Below, in pieces: positions 10,835 through 22,000 of a DNA stretch of 64,000 bases; positions within the stretch are counted from its first letter, which is position 1; each line of letters begins with the position of its first letter. A model generated the notes under the pieces. That model had not been told where the DNA came from. It did not search any database and saw only the letters and a list, made by a program, of their open reading frames with translations. The position numbers and the translations under genes are program-made. Source of the DNA: Diphasiastrum complanatum (taxonomy: Eukaryota; Streptophyta; Lycopodiopsida; Lycopodiales; Lycopodiaceae). Location: assembly GCA_029204225.1 (NCBI GenBank), contig CM055113.1:21473798-21537797 (forward strand). The letters run 5' to 3'.

Positions 10835-12347
10835 TCTCCTTCTTTGGGAGCTTAGTTTTAGTAAGGGAGAAATCCATCAGAGTGTACAAAAACTCTTTAA
10901 AATTTTCAGAAATTAATAGAGCAGGGCCAGCACTAGAGAACCAGCTGTCTACTAAGAGAATCTTGGTAGAAACATCTGCTTTTTAGATAGGATTTGAGTC
11001 AGACTTCATGAGCAAGTCCAGCGCTGGACAGAGAGAGGTTGATTGCAAATCCATCTCTGTTTTGTGAGTGGAAATTATAGATTTCTGAGCAGATTCAGGG
11101 CAGAAATTCTAGTGCAGGTCCAGCGCTCAAGGAGCTGTGAAGAAATCCGATTCAGAAAGGAGTTTTGGGCCTCAAATCAAGAAAATTGGAGCAGTCAGAT
11201 CCCTGTCTAGATAGCGAGGGTAGCTGGCAATTTAAAATATACAAAAGAAATTAAACACCGTGGCCATGTATATTGTAAGTCCACGTGTGAGTACTTGTTA
11301 ATAAACTTCTACCATGGCATGTGTGTTATAAGACCATGAGTAGAAGCTTAATAAGTTCTAAACTTCTAAAACTAGGAAACTTAAGTTAGAAAACTTAAGC
11401 TTAGAAATAAAAGATTCCAAGTTTAACTTAAGTTCTAAGTTTAGTTTCTAAGTTAGAAGTTGTGAGACTTAGAATAGCAAGTTAGAAGGCTAATCCCATA
11501 AGTTAGTGAAAAACTTATGAAAGGCCCTCTTGCTATAAGAAGAGAGGCATTTTCTTTGTAAACAACAGATTGAGATTATGCTAAATTGCAATCTTGTGAT
11601 TTCATCTCTCTATTTCCTTGTGTTCCCTTTGGAAGGTGAATAGTTTGAGGGAAGGTGCTCGGGCCTCCTCTTGCCTCCTTTTCATAGGAATTTATTTGTG
11701 GCATGTTTTTATTGATTTATGCTTAGTTAGCCGCAACTAATGTTATTATCATTTCCCTTTGGGTGTTAGATAAGTTTAGATAACGGGTTTGCTAGTTGGG
11801 TAAGCCTTAACAAGCTCTAGTTTAGCTATATAGCTTGTTAGTTGGGAAGCCTTAACAAGCCTAAATAGATTGTTCCTAGTTTCCGAACACCAGTGTCCAT
11901 GAGTGTGAAATTGAACATAAAAAGGTAATGCACTTTCCTTCTTCAAGCATATTGACACCAATTAGAATTACCTGGCTCATGACAATATCGGGCGCATTTA
12001 GAACATTCATTCTTAGAGAATACAACTTCTTTCAAAAATAAATCTTGTTTTTAGGGGCTTTGTTTGATACAAAGAACCTAGCTTATACCATTGTCATGGT
12101 TTCTATACAGACATTCATCAGCACTGAGTCAGAAAGACAATCTTATTGAACCCCTCGCCTTCCTATCTAGCTTCATCCAATCTTTATCGATCATAGTAGG
12201 GCATCTCTTTTTATATAGTGATCCATGCTCCTTGTCCAATAAATTGTCTTCCATTTTCAGTTTTCAAATTCTCAGCAAACACTGTCTTTTACACATGTTG
12301 GTCGGCATCATTTACTTTCTGGTATTGATTCCCAGAGTGACTATCAG
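10835..12347. other. LTR leader and LTR-like sequence, non-coding
   Basis: Follows the primer-binding site. From about 11260 it becomes AT-rich with many short AACTTAAG-type repeats (11340-11460). A TATA-like CTATAAGAAG near 11533, followed by TTTGTAAACAACAG, looks like an LTR promoter. LTR ends could not be fixed. No coding motif was seen. Confidence 0.35.
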
Positions 12348-14588
12348 TTGGTTACCCAGAAGCAGTTTATGCGTAGCCTGCCAAAGGCTCATGATGCAGC
12401 TCTTCTTTCCATTCAGAGTACATTAGTTGCTGCTTCACTTTCACCGACCGTGGGTCCTCTTACTCAGGTTGATGCTGCTCCGGATTTACAAGTTGTTGCT
12501 ACGTGCCTTGCGCCTATATGCCTCGATTCACAGATATCGTATTCGGTGGTCATTCATGGTTTCATTGATATTGAGGTCGTATACCTTGGTGGTATTTGTA
12601 CTATTGCTTTTGCGCCTACCTCAGATAGCCCTCTTGGTTTGGTGGTTGGTGTAGTATCTTCTCCATTGGTCTTTATATCTCCATCTCTTGAGTCCGTTAT
12701 GGCCGATGTTCCTGCTGATTTCTATGGGGTTCTTCACAGGTCCACGTTTGCTGTTTCCCTCGCTATTGGTGATCAAGTTGTATCTTCTTTCGCTTTATTC
12801 CATGGATCTCTCCTTGAGGTTTGTGATCTGCCTCATGATATTTCTATGGTTCCTGACATGATTCATGAGCCTTTCGCCCTTACCGTTACACATTTTCCAT
12901 CCGAGGATAGATGGTCACTATTACTTATCTAGGGTATTTATATGCTGGGATCTTTCTAGATGAGTATACGAGGATCCTTCAGTCTCCTTGTGTTTCTACA
13001 TATAGGTTTCCTGCAGTCCATGCCGATGCTATGGCTATATGGCATTCCTGGTTATTACATATAGCTTGGTTTTCATTGGACCTGTTGATTGGTGCTAGTT
13101 TTTCCATATTACTGATCGCCTATGGTGCCGATATCTCTATGATTATGCATATGGCTCTCTATTTGTTCCTTGGATTGTTGCTCATTGTCAGGCTTGGCAT
13201 ATCCTGATGGCTTGGGTTATTGCCTCCGTTCCAGCTACTATTTGTCCAAGTGATCTTCAGGTTCCCCGTCATTTCGGGTTGCTCCATATCGCTTGGTCTC
13301 CGCTAAGTTGCCACTTTGTTCTGGTGTTCCGAGACCATCAGGGTACCTTGAGAGAGTTCCTTCTCCTCTCTTGGATAGATTTTGGGGATGTTGCCGCCAT
13401 ATACTTCAGTGTTGCTCATATGTGCGTTGATACTCATTCCCAGCTACACATGGATATTGCTCCGATGCTTGCTACTGATGTTGTGGATCTTGTTCCTCGT
13501 TCCAGTGCATTTCTTCTATTCATCACTTGTGCGCCTGGTGTGTACTTGGGATTACACTTGCGGCCAGTTCCGATGGGTCATCCGATTCTCCATCCATTTT
13601 TGGTGTATCCTATGATGGATTGGTATGTCCATATGAGGTCTTTATGGATGAGTTTTTCGGCTACAGTTTTTTAGTTGGGGCCTCTACTATTTCTAGATTT
13701 GTTGCTACTGTTCTCATGCATCATGTCTTTTTAAAATGATGCATTGAATTCTTGAACCTTCTGGAGCTTTTGGCATGCTGATCCTCTCGTGATATGGGCC
13801 TTGAGGGTACCGTGTGCCATTGCTACTTCTCATTCATGGGCCTTATGGATACCTTGGGCTTTTGACCATGCTGGTGCATATTTCTCCATTTTAGCTATCC
13901 TTTGTCAGGATGATCTCTTTATGCTCCATGTTTCCTAGCATATCGCTTGCTTTTCCATGTTGTTACAGCATGCTTGTCATCCTGCTTATGTCCCTACTCT
14001 TTGGTGCTAGTCTTCCAATGCTGCTATCTTTTCTTGGGGCACCTTGCACATATGGTTGATGGTTACGTGTATGATGCGGCTATTCACAATGAGTGTCCAT
14101 CTCTTTTCCAGTTTCCTTATTGGCTTCCCATTGCTGATGCAGTTCTACCTTCTCGGGCTTTTTAAATACCTTGGTATGATGTCCCTATCTTTTGGGTTGC
14201 TCCTCTACTAGCTTGGGCATTACGAATACCTTGGCATTCATGGTTGTTGCTTGATCTTCTTCTGGTTCCTTGGCATTCCTGGCTGTTCCATATTGCTTGG
14301 TTTCTGATGACGCGGCCGAGATGTTCCCTTCGTTGCCATGATGTTGATCCTCAGTTGTTCACTTTCTTACCAGCTACCATTCACCAAGTTCGCCTTCACC
14401 ATAGTCGACGTTGCCGACAGATTCAGTTTTTGATCCAGTGGGATGGTCGTCCTGTTGAGGAGGACACATGGGAGCCTATTGATGTATTTTATCATACACC
14501 ATTATTGGCAGATCAGGCTCGAGCCCTCATGGCTTTAGTTCTTTCCACTACTACAGATATCCCTGTAGATGTTCCCTCTACTTCATGA
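12348..14588 (+). pseudogene. Decayed coding region ending in a chromodomain-like segment
   Basis: Frames at 12348-12932, 13207-13674 and 14244-14588 lie in tandem on the plus strand. The last contains QIQFLIQWDGRPVEEDTWEP at about 14418-14480, close to the chromodomain core of plant chromovirus (Ty3/gypsy) integrases (IKW.G.P.EE.TWE). The first opens with a QFMRSLPKAHDA stretch that I cannot assign with confidence. The middle is hydrophobic and contains recurrent near-copies of a WHSW-LLHIAW phrase (near 13040, 13280, 14270). No reverse transcriptase or integrase catalytic motif is readable. Best guess: a badly decayed or internally rearranged gypsy element. Confidence 0.4.
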
Positions 14589-15239
14589 TTCAGCTAGCTA
14601 TGACTATTCTTTATTGTAGTATTTGCTTAGTACTTGCTTTACACGGTTATGATACTTTTGGGGTATCTGTTGTGACGACTTATGTCCTCTCCATCAATAT
14701 TTCCATTAGTTCGTGATTTTTCAATATTTAGCATGCTTACATTATTATTTTAGATAGTCATTATGCTTGCTAGCTGGTGGAGGGCTTTGTTTTTCTGCAA
14801 GGGAGAGTTATGGACTTGGCTCATTACATTCGCCGCGTCCATTCTTTTATTGTTATTATGCATAAGCAGGCCTAAGGGCCCTTTTTATTCATATACTAGC
14901 CTTGGGCCCTATTTGGTTATATTTTTAGGACTTGGTCACATTGATTTGGAGTGGGGGTCCTCCTATTGGGAGGGCACACTATTTTCCCTCCAAATCCTTT
15001 TCCCTCCCTTTGTTGAATCCTCCATTTGATTCAGGGAGAGGGTATAAGTAGGGCATCATTGTATTCCTTTATTCAGTTTATGATGATTGCTCCTCTTTAG
15101 CCTTCCCTTGCTGGTTTTGCTTCCCTTTGTTCTTCTTCCATTTTTCTACTTTCTTCGAATTTTGCCCTTGCTTTTTTGCTATGAATTCTTGTTCTTTAAA
15201 ACCATCCATGTTCATGAGATTATGTGGTCTCATTTCCTC
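14589..15239. other. LTR-like sequence, non-coding
   Basis: Follows the chromodomain frame, as an LTR does in chromoviruses. It contains a TATA-like GGTATAAGTAGG near 15041 and pyrimidine-rich sequence after it. No partner LTR was found and the ends are undefined. Confidence 0.35.
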
Positions 15240-15548
15240 CTATGATGAAATAGCATCCATTTCATAAAAAATAGGTCTGTTTTCCCATAAAAATAACATC
15301 ATGACAAAATTTTGATAGGCTACTGGTAAACCATTAAGCATAATGGACATCAAAATGGAATCAGCGACAGTTTCTCCAACAGCTATAAGTTGTGCTTTAA
15401 AATCTTTTACCCATGTAAAATCATCTGTACCTGATACTCCTGTATCCATTTTCAAAGTACGTAGCTTGTAAGTTAAGAACAAAACCCTAAATCGATTTAC
15501 GTTCTTGTACATGAGAATTTCCCAAAGCTTTCTTGGGTCTAACAACAT
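15240..15548 (-). pseudogene. Copia gag (UBN2-like) fragment
   Basis: A 102-codon minus-strand frame with the UBN2/retrotran_gag_2 pattern: LWEILMYKNVNRFRVLFL, YKLRTLKMDTGVS, AQLIAVGETVADSILMSIML and LPVAYQNFV. These match the copia gag phrases LW..L, LRTLKM..G.S, L...GE.VSD...L..LP..Y..FV. No zinc knuckle follows, so it is an isolated piece. Confidence 0.8.
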
Positions 15549-15702
15549 CTCTGCTATGTGGAATAAGTATATATTTAACTAATAAGATAATGATATGATG
15601 AGGTTTTTTTCACCGTTTCATATATTCTCTCAATTCTCTATCAGTTGTGAGAGGAGTTTCGGCATCTGTAACAAATTACAATATCCCAATCATAGAACCC
15701 AC

Positions 15703-15800
15703 AGAACCGTGGGTCCTAGGAACCGTGGAAGGAATCGTACCACGGTTCCTTGAACCATGGAAGGAACCGTACCACGGTTCCTTGAACCGTGGTACGGTTC
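15703..15800. repeat. Palindromic GGTTCC/GGAACC repeat cluster
   Basis: GAACCGTGG, GGAACCGTACCACGGTTCC and close variants recur in both orientations about six times in 100 bp, so the stretch can fold into several alternative hairpins. It lies just upstream of hAT copy 1. Confidence 0.8.
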
Positions 15801-15889
15801 ATCTAAATAATTTACATATTTATTTATTTATTTCCCCCCAAAACCCCTCAATGCTCGTTTTTTGTCCCTCATTTCACATTTGTTGTGGT

Positions 15890-16031
15890 AGAGATTGAGA
15901 GAGAGGGCGCTTTGGTTTGCGAGAGAGGTCTGCTTATGAGAGAGAAGAGGGCAGGGTAGAGAGAGACTGTAGCGGGCTCTGTAGAGAGAGAAAAATTAGG
16001 GTTTAGTTGTAGGTGTGCTTTTTTTGATCAG
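15890..16031 (+). promoter_or_regulatory. Possible leader of hAT copy 1
   Basis: GA-rich sequence followed by TTAGGGTTTAG near 15998 (a telo-box-like motif common in plant promoters and 5' leaders), then a T-run and an AG at 16030-16031 that would serve as a splice acceptor for the first recognisable hAT exon. Similar TTTAGGGTTTAGGG sequence lies upstream of hAT copy 2. Confidence 0.3.
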
Positions 16032-17611
16032 CACTCTCACTAGGTTGAAAGGCCATCTCTTTGGTGCTGTCAAGGGTGATGGCAAACGCTTAGGCTCCCT
16101 CCCTTGCCCGCACATACCTGCTCAAGAGCGTTGTAGGCTCATTGACATATACGGAGCACGATTGACGCAAGCCGGTATGTCACTAGATCTTAATGTATAT
16201 GCAGTAGTGTCATCCACCCCACGGGATCTACTAGCTCTTCGTCCACCACCACCACGTCCTCCCCCACCTCCTATTCCTGCTCCTCCCCCGCAGCCATGTC
16301 TTTTAACTATGTGAAACAAGATGGTGGTGTTGCGGGACATCTGGGAGCGCAAGTTGGTTCATAGGCCGATTCACGTTGTTGCCCACCTGTTGCACCCCAT
16401 GTGGCTATCTGAGCAGCAAGCATCAGACATGGAGCTAGGTTTGGATTGATTGAGATACTTGGATGGAGCCACCAAACACTTCATTGACATAGATGCTATT
16501 GAGACACAGTACATTGCCTTCAAGAGGCAAGTTGGTGTGTTTGGCCATCACACGGCATTGAATCCCAACAGGCGGGAGAGAGCGGTGACTTGGTGGAACC
16601 TCTATGGTTCTGCATGCCCAACTCTACAAAAGCTGGCCTTGCGAGTGCTATCATAGGTATTTCTTTACACACCAAATTCTATGTGATTAAAACTGGGTGT
16701 TAAATGGATGAAATCAACTAATGTGCTTTTTCGAATTTTATGATTGTCAATAGGATTGTTCCTCCAATGTATGCGAGCACAACTGGAGCACATTCTCATT
16801 GATCCACACGAAAAGGCGTAATCGCCTTTCTATTGCACAGATGACACGGCTTGTTTTTTGCAGCACCAATGCAAGGTTGAGTGACAAACTCCTCTAGAGG
16901 TGTTGCCCTCGGATTGTTTACTAGGCGTTGATGATCCCACTTATTCCACCACACCCGTGCCGAGGGCTGATGTTGTTGCTAACATTGCGGCAGAGACAGA
17001 GAGAGAGAGATGTTGTGAGTTAGACGGTTATTGATGGCGAGAGTGGGTCATGATCAGGATACAGGTGTTCGCCAGGGGCAGGTAGGGGCATGGGTGCTGA
17101 TGAGGAGGATGAGGAGGAGGAGGAGGAGGATGATTTGGGTAATCCTGCTCCAAGGTTGGATACCATGGCTGAGGCAAAGCTTGAGACAGACATAGACTAT
17201 GGCCTGGAGGATGATTGATTACAAAGGATGATGGCAAGGATGTATGAGCCAGATCTACCAGAGCAGGATGTGTATCGCCCTGATCCACTACCAGAGGATA
17301 TACAGCATGAGAGAGAGAGGGTGGATGCAGCACATGTTGGGGATGCTGACCATATGGCACAGGACGCTTTTGCAGGGGATACAGCAGCAGATGCTTGTGC
17401 CACAGTGGGAGGGATGGATGGTGTGCAGGATTCACAGGCCCCTGCAGATGTTCATGCTGATGATGCGAATCGGACCCGCCGTGTTCGCCAGAGGACCATG
17501 TCAGACCTTGTTCAGTATGGACAGGGTGAGGATGACATTGATGATCTAGGGTGGCTCTCACCACCTCACTTGTTTTCACCAGCGACCTGTCTGCAAGCTC
17601 CAGTAGTCTGA
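16032..17611 (+). pseudogene. hAT transposase copy 1, internally deleted
   Basis: Pieces of a hAT transposase in order. A BED-finger-like C-terminal half is at 16032-16150 (TRLKGHLFGAV, then PCPHIPAQE). A Pro-rich stretch follows. A C-terminal block at 16335-16656 carries HRPIHVVAHLLHP and WWNLYGSACPTLQKLALRVLS. After a GT-AG intron from 16657 comes the dimerisation domain at about 16753-16899 (CEHNWSTFSLIHTKRRNRLS), then an acidic tail to 17611. The whole DUF659/catalytic middle is missing between the first two blocks. In-frame stops are TGA at 16447-16449 and TAG at 16654-16656, where relatives have Gln as the last codon before the splice donor. Not functional. Confidence 0.8.
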
Positions 17612-18969
17612 TATTCAACTGAGTTCTCCTGCAATTTATCCTGGACCTCAAAATCCATTTGTGTCCTTCCAGTGAACAGAATGATCCAATCCCTTCCAGA
17701 GGCCTGACCTATTGTCTTCCAGGGATCAAATCTGTCCTCCACTGATACGCCCCACAGATCTGAATCTGGTTCTCAGTGATCTGGTCTAAAACAAACTTTT
17801 TTCGAAAATCTCCAGTGATCTGGCCTGAAGAAACAGCAGCGCTCCAGTTCAGCTGTCCTGTAGAACCAACTTCCACCAGCTGGTTTAGGGTTTAGGGTAA
17901 TCTATTGTTCAGAGTAATTCGGATTTCAATTTTGGAGACGATTCTCCAGCGATCTGCCCTGCAGATCTATAGCAATCCAATTCCAAGAATTGATCCCTCT
18001 TGTAGCGATCCAACACTGTGTGCAATCCTCCTTCAAAAACGCTATGGGCCTAACTCTAACTAAGGTAAAAGCCAAAGCTAAAGCATAAAGCTTAACCTAA
18101 TTCTAGATCCTATACTTGGTAAATGCCCCAAGTTATTTGCTTAATCAAAAAATTGTCCTAGAATAGTCTTCAAGCACAATACTACATTAGATCTACAGCT
18201 AACCTAAATAGTATAGGCGCCTAAAATACCTCACAGGTCAAGGGGTAAAATCAACATCAATTTCTAACATCTACTTCCTCATCAAAAAAATAAGAAAAAT
18301 CTACATTTAGTCACTTCAGCTTTTGCTCAAGACCTAACTAGAATGCATAGTTGTTGCCACTTGTTGGACAAAATGCACCTAAAGACATAAAGAATTAGTA
18401 CAAACCAAATGGTCGTAACTTTGACAAAATCTCAAATGAGGACTGCATGTTTGCTACTATGACACAAAAATATATCGATATTATTTCTAGAATAATACTT
18501 GGCATAACAATGGGGATATACAGTCTTCCATTCTATGCTTTAGATCCAACCACAAGGTTGTACACCATCAAATTCAAGCTTGCATCAAATGTTACGACAA
18601 TATTTTTCAGTGTTCCTCTAGTATCTCTTCATCTATATTGCACTGCTGCTACATCCATGTAAAGACATATATGATAATAATTCTGTGTTGATACTGTACT
18701 TTGCAGAATATACTATGCTACATTGATCAAGATTGTTCGCATTGGTACTTCTGCAACGTCTACTTGTAGAAAAGATTTATTATAGTTGCCAAAGTAACTT
18801 TACTGAAATATGGTGAATGCTCAACAGTTGCAAATGAAGGATAGCAAACAGTACAGAGCTTGTTAACAAAAGAAGCACAAGAAAACGTACAACGCATCTA
18901 ATTATCAGCATTAAAGAGCAGCTTGAAAAGGAGGAAATGAAATACGTGAAAAACCAAAGAAGTACGAAC
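17612..18969. other. Non-coding, downstream of the last exon found
   Basis: Contains loose repeats of a CCAGTGATCTG-like phrase (17630-17960) and two tandem plant telomere units, TTTAGGG x2 at 17884-17897. I searched the minus strand for the expected next DHH exon (Gly-rich end of the DHHA1 domain) and did not find it. Confidence 0.4.
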
Positions 18970-19052
18970 CTTAAGCCAGCACAAAGACTCTTTTGAGCAA
19001 GTTGATTACCAAGCTCACTTCTAAGTGAAGAGATTTTGTCAGCTCGCACACC
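18970..19052 (-). CDS. DHH gene exon 5 (83 bp)
   Basis: Acceptor GGAAG, donor GTTCGT. Encodes GVRADKISSLRSELGNQLAQ and on to AGL plus two bases of a split codon. It joins exon 4 to give GRCLGVRAD, conserved in the family. Reading on past the donor gives unrelated sequence and a stop. Confidence 0.88.
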
Positions 19053-22000
19053 CTTCCGTAGCCATAAAGCATAAAGACACCAATAGTACCAAGATAATTC
19101 TTAGAAAATAAATAAAAATGTTGGAACTTAATAAATAACCTTCTTTCACAACAAAACTTCTAAATTTTCTCAAAAATAGCACACAAACAAACATCTTCAA
19201 AGTGAAGACAATCCAGGGGGAAAGTCAGCCCCATGATCAACAACCATGGTAGCATTTGAATGTTAGAAACACATGTTTGAAACTTTTGAAATGTTTCTTT
19301 GCCTTGTTTTGGTCTATTTATTAGGGTTTTGACCCGTGGAAATGTCAATTTAAGTGTTTGTGATTTAAAATATCCGAAAAGCAGATGCGTGAGCATCTAA
19401 AAGCAGCAATATCACTGAAAATAATAAAAGCAAGAGGAAAAGGCTAATGGAGAGACTCATGGGCAAACATAGCACCCGAAGGGATTCTTTCTTTCGAGTT
19501 TTGGGCCCCTTTGAGTCCATGACCCCACTTTAGGGCTCCAAAAAATCTGAAGTAAAAAATGACAGTCCAGAATCAAATGATTTGAATGCCATCTCTCTGA
19601 AGATATTTAATTGGAGCTTCATTATCTTTCAATCAAGTGAAGACATAAAAATTTCCAAATGAATCAGGTTTGTTGATTCCAACTGGAAAGAATTACAGAC
19701 TCTAAAAATTTTTCCCACAACGGCTGCTCAGTTTGCAGTCATTCACAAACTCTGCAAATGTACAAAAGGCAAGCTGTGATACATTTACACAAGTTTCAAA
19801 CTTGTTGAAGTGATTCGTTACTTTGCCTGTATACATTTTCACAAGATAGTCAAATGGTGTATACAGGCTTGTTCTCAGGTAAACTACATACTAAATATCC
19901 AGGCAACACCATAATCAATCATTTTTTATTCAAAAGTTCAAATCAAATTTAAGTGAATGTACTGTAACTTAGATACCAACTATTTGGCTGTGGCACTTTG
20001 AGTCTTTGATGTCAGGCAATAGTGATAAGTATTAACAATCATGGACTTATATCATGTATGCTCATTGGCTATTTGAAAATTTGAACTTGTGTAGATGTAC
20101 CCACAATCGTAAACCACCTATTTATATGAGGTACATTTACACGAGTTTCAAACCTGTTGGTTCAACCAGTTAGTGTGCCCATCTCCATTAATGCAGGATG
20201 ATCAGTTTGTGGAGCCTTGGTGTCAACGTAACAGTAGCAGTACTGGGCAAATAGTTAATACTATTCCAACGTTGAAACCTCATATAAATTTACCCCAAAC
20301 CAACTATTTTCCCTTAATGGTTTCCCAAATAGGCCAAATTTTTCCAGTTTAGCAGAGACCAATTCTGTAATATCAAATTGTGATTCAACTGTTAAAAGTC
20401 AGCCGATTTTGAAATGTGACAGAACGTGAAGTGAACAGCACAAAAAAAAAATTCCCGACTCCGGTTTCAGGCAATGCTCTATCCACCTGGCCTCCTTCCG
20501 TCTAACTTGGTTGCTAGTTGGTAGAGATTGCAAACACATCCTAACAAACATTTGTGGATCGGTCCTTGATGCTAGAGATGCGCAGACAGGTTAATCTACC
20601 TTTGAGAATAAAAACAGCAGACAGTTTACATTATTGTCTGGTGTACAAACTTGTAATGCTTCTAGAAAACAATATAGTCCATAACAAGTATCATTTACCT
20701 ACCAAACATCGACCAAACTTCCCACAGCCAAGTTGCACCTCAAATGACTTCTCAAGAGCATCATCGATCAATTTCTGCTTACTCAACAAGCTTGACTTTC
20801 CTTTTTGTATCAGCTTTGCAGGATCTAACGCCAATAACTGGAATGAAAAAAAGCTATAAGACAAATATCCAAGTGATACAACTTGTCCCTGCTTACACTA
20901 CCTTGATAAGTAACATATTTATCTAGAATTCTGCTAGAGTACAAAGAGCTCTGGCACTAAGAAGGTTCATGAATTCATGGCTGTTACCACTTTCCAAACG
21001 AGTTCCCACGAAATAAACTTACAACTATTCTGAAAGCTTTATGTGAAGTGCAACTTTGAACGATCTTTGCCAAATATCAGAAGTTTTCCTTGATAATCAC
21101 ACAAATACCTTCAGTTTTCCACAAAATACTCGTACATAATCAAAAATCTTTTATGTAAATTGTGCTGGTGCTCAGATTTTCTGTAGTTAGGATAAGTCAA
21201 ACTGGCTACAGCTCAACTTTTTGGCAAAGAATGTTAACCTGATCGAAAATTGCACTATTCACAAGTGCATTAAATTCAACATTTATATCATTAAAGCCAC
21301 TGCTGAAAGCTTTGCTGTTAGGAAGATTCCATCTCCAAAGATCGGCATCTTCCACATACTTGAAAAGAGTCTCCACACGACACAGATCTGCTTGCTGTAC
21401 CAACTCCGGGAGTGATGACGCCACATTCTCCTGGGAAGAGGCATCTGAACTTGCTCTCATTGAACTTGATGAAGAACAACATGGTTTCCCTTTTTCAGCA
21501 CTTTGAGTTTGATATGAAGAATTTTCTGCAGATTGCAATTTTTTCCTGAAGTACTCGTATGCAATTGTTGCTCCACTTTTATTAAGATCAATATAAGCAT
21601 GCAGATTGGAAGGCCTCTCTTCTTTTGGTGGAAGCCTCTCTAAGGCAGTCTTGTGATGATCTAAAATGACAACCCTGCACTGCACCAATCATAACAGGCA
21701 CCACAAAAATTAACACAAACTTTAATTTCTGTATGCATCTGCCCAAGCAACGTAGTAGAACTGCAGCCTGGTATTACAGAAGGGTAGTTAGTAAGATCTG
21801 CAAAAGCAAAAAACCTACCAGCCCACAGAAATATACAACCTCCATCGTACTAATACAGAGCGTTGATCTACTGAGACTACCAATAAAGTCAAAAATCTAA
21901 ATGCCTAGCTTTTTGTGAACTTGGTACACCAAGCTACATAAGTGAATAGAGCATGATGACATCCTAGTTGCCAAGGAACATTCGCAGACTTCAAATGTTT

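Noticed and set aside
15240..15548. Possible host gene on the minus strand
   Set aside because: The residue pattern is that of copia gag and no flanking exons were found.
17028..17651. 207-codon minus-strand frame, His/Pro-rich
   Set aside because: Antisense shadow of the acidic hAT copy 1 tail; Asp/Glu-rich codons read as His/Pro on the other strand.
17884..17897. Telomere or interstitial telomere array
   Set aside because: Only two TTTAGGG units; too short for a telomere array and common as a telo-box in plant DNA.
18447..18662. Missing DHH exon near 18450-18660
   Set aside because: The minus strand there contains no Gly-rich segment or conserved phrase, and the plus-strand frame resembles nothing known.
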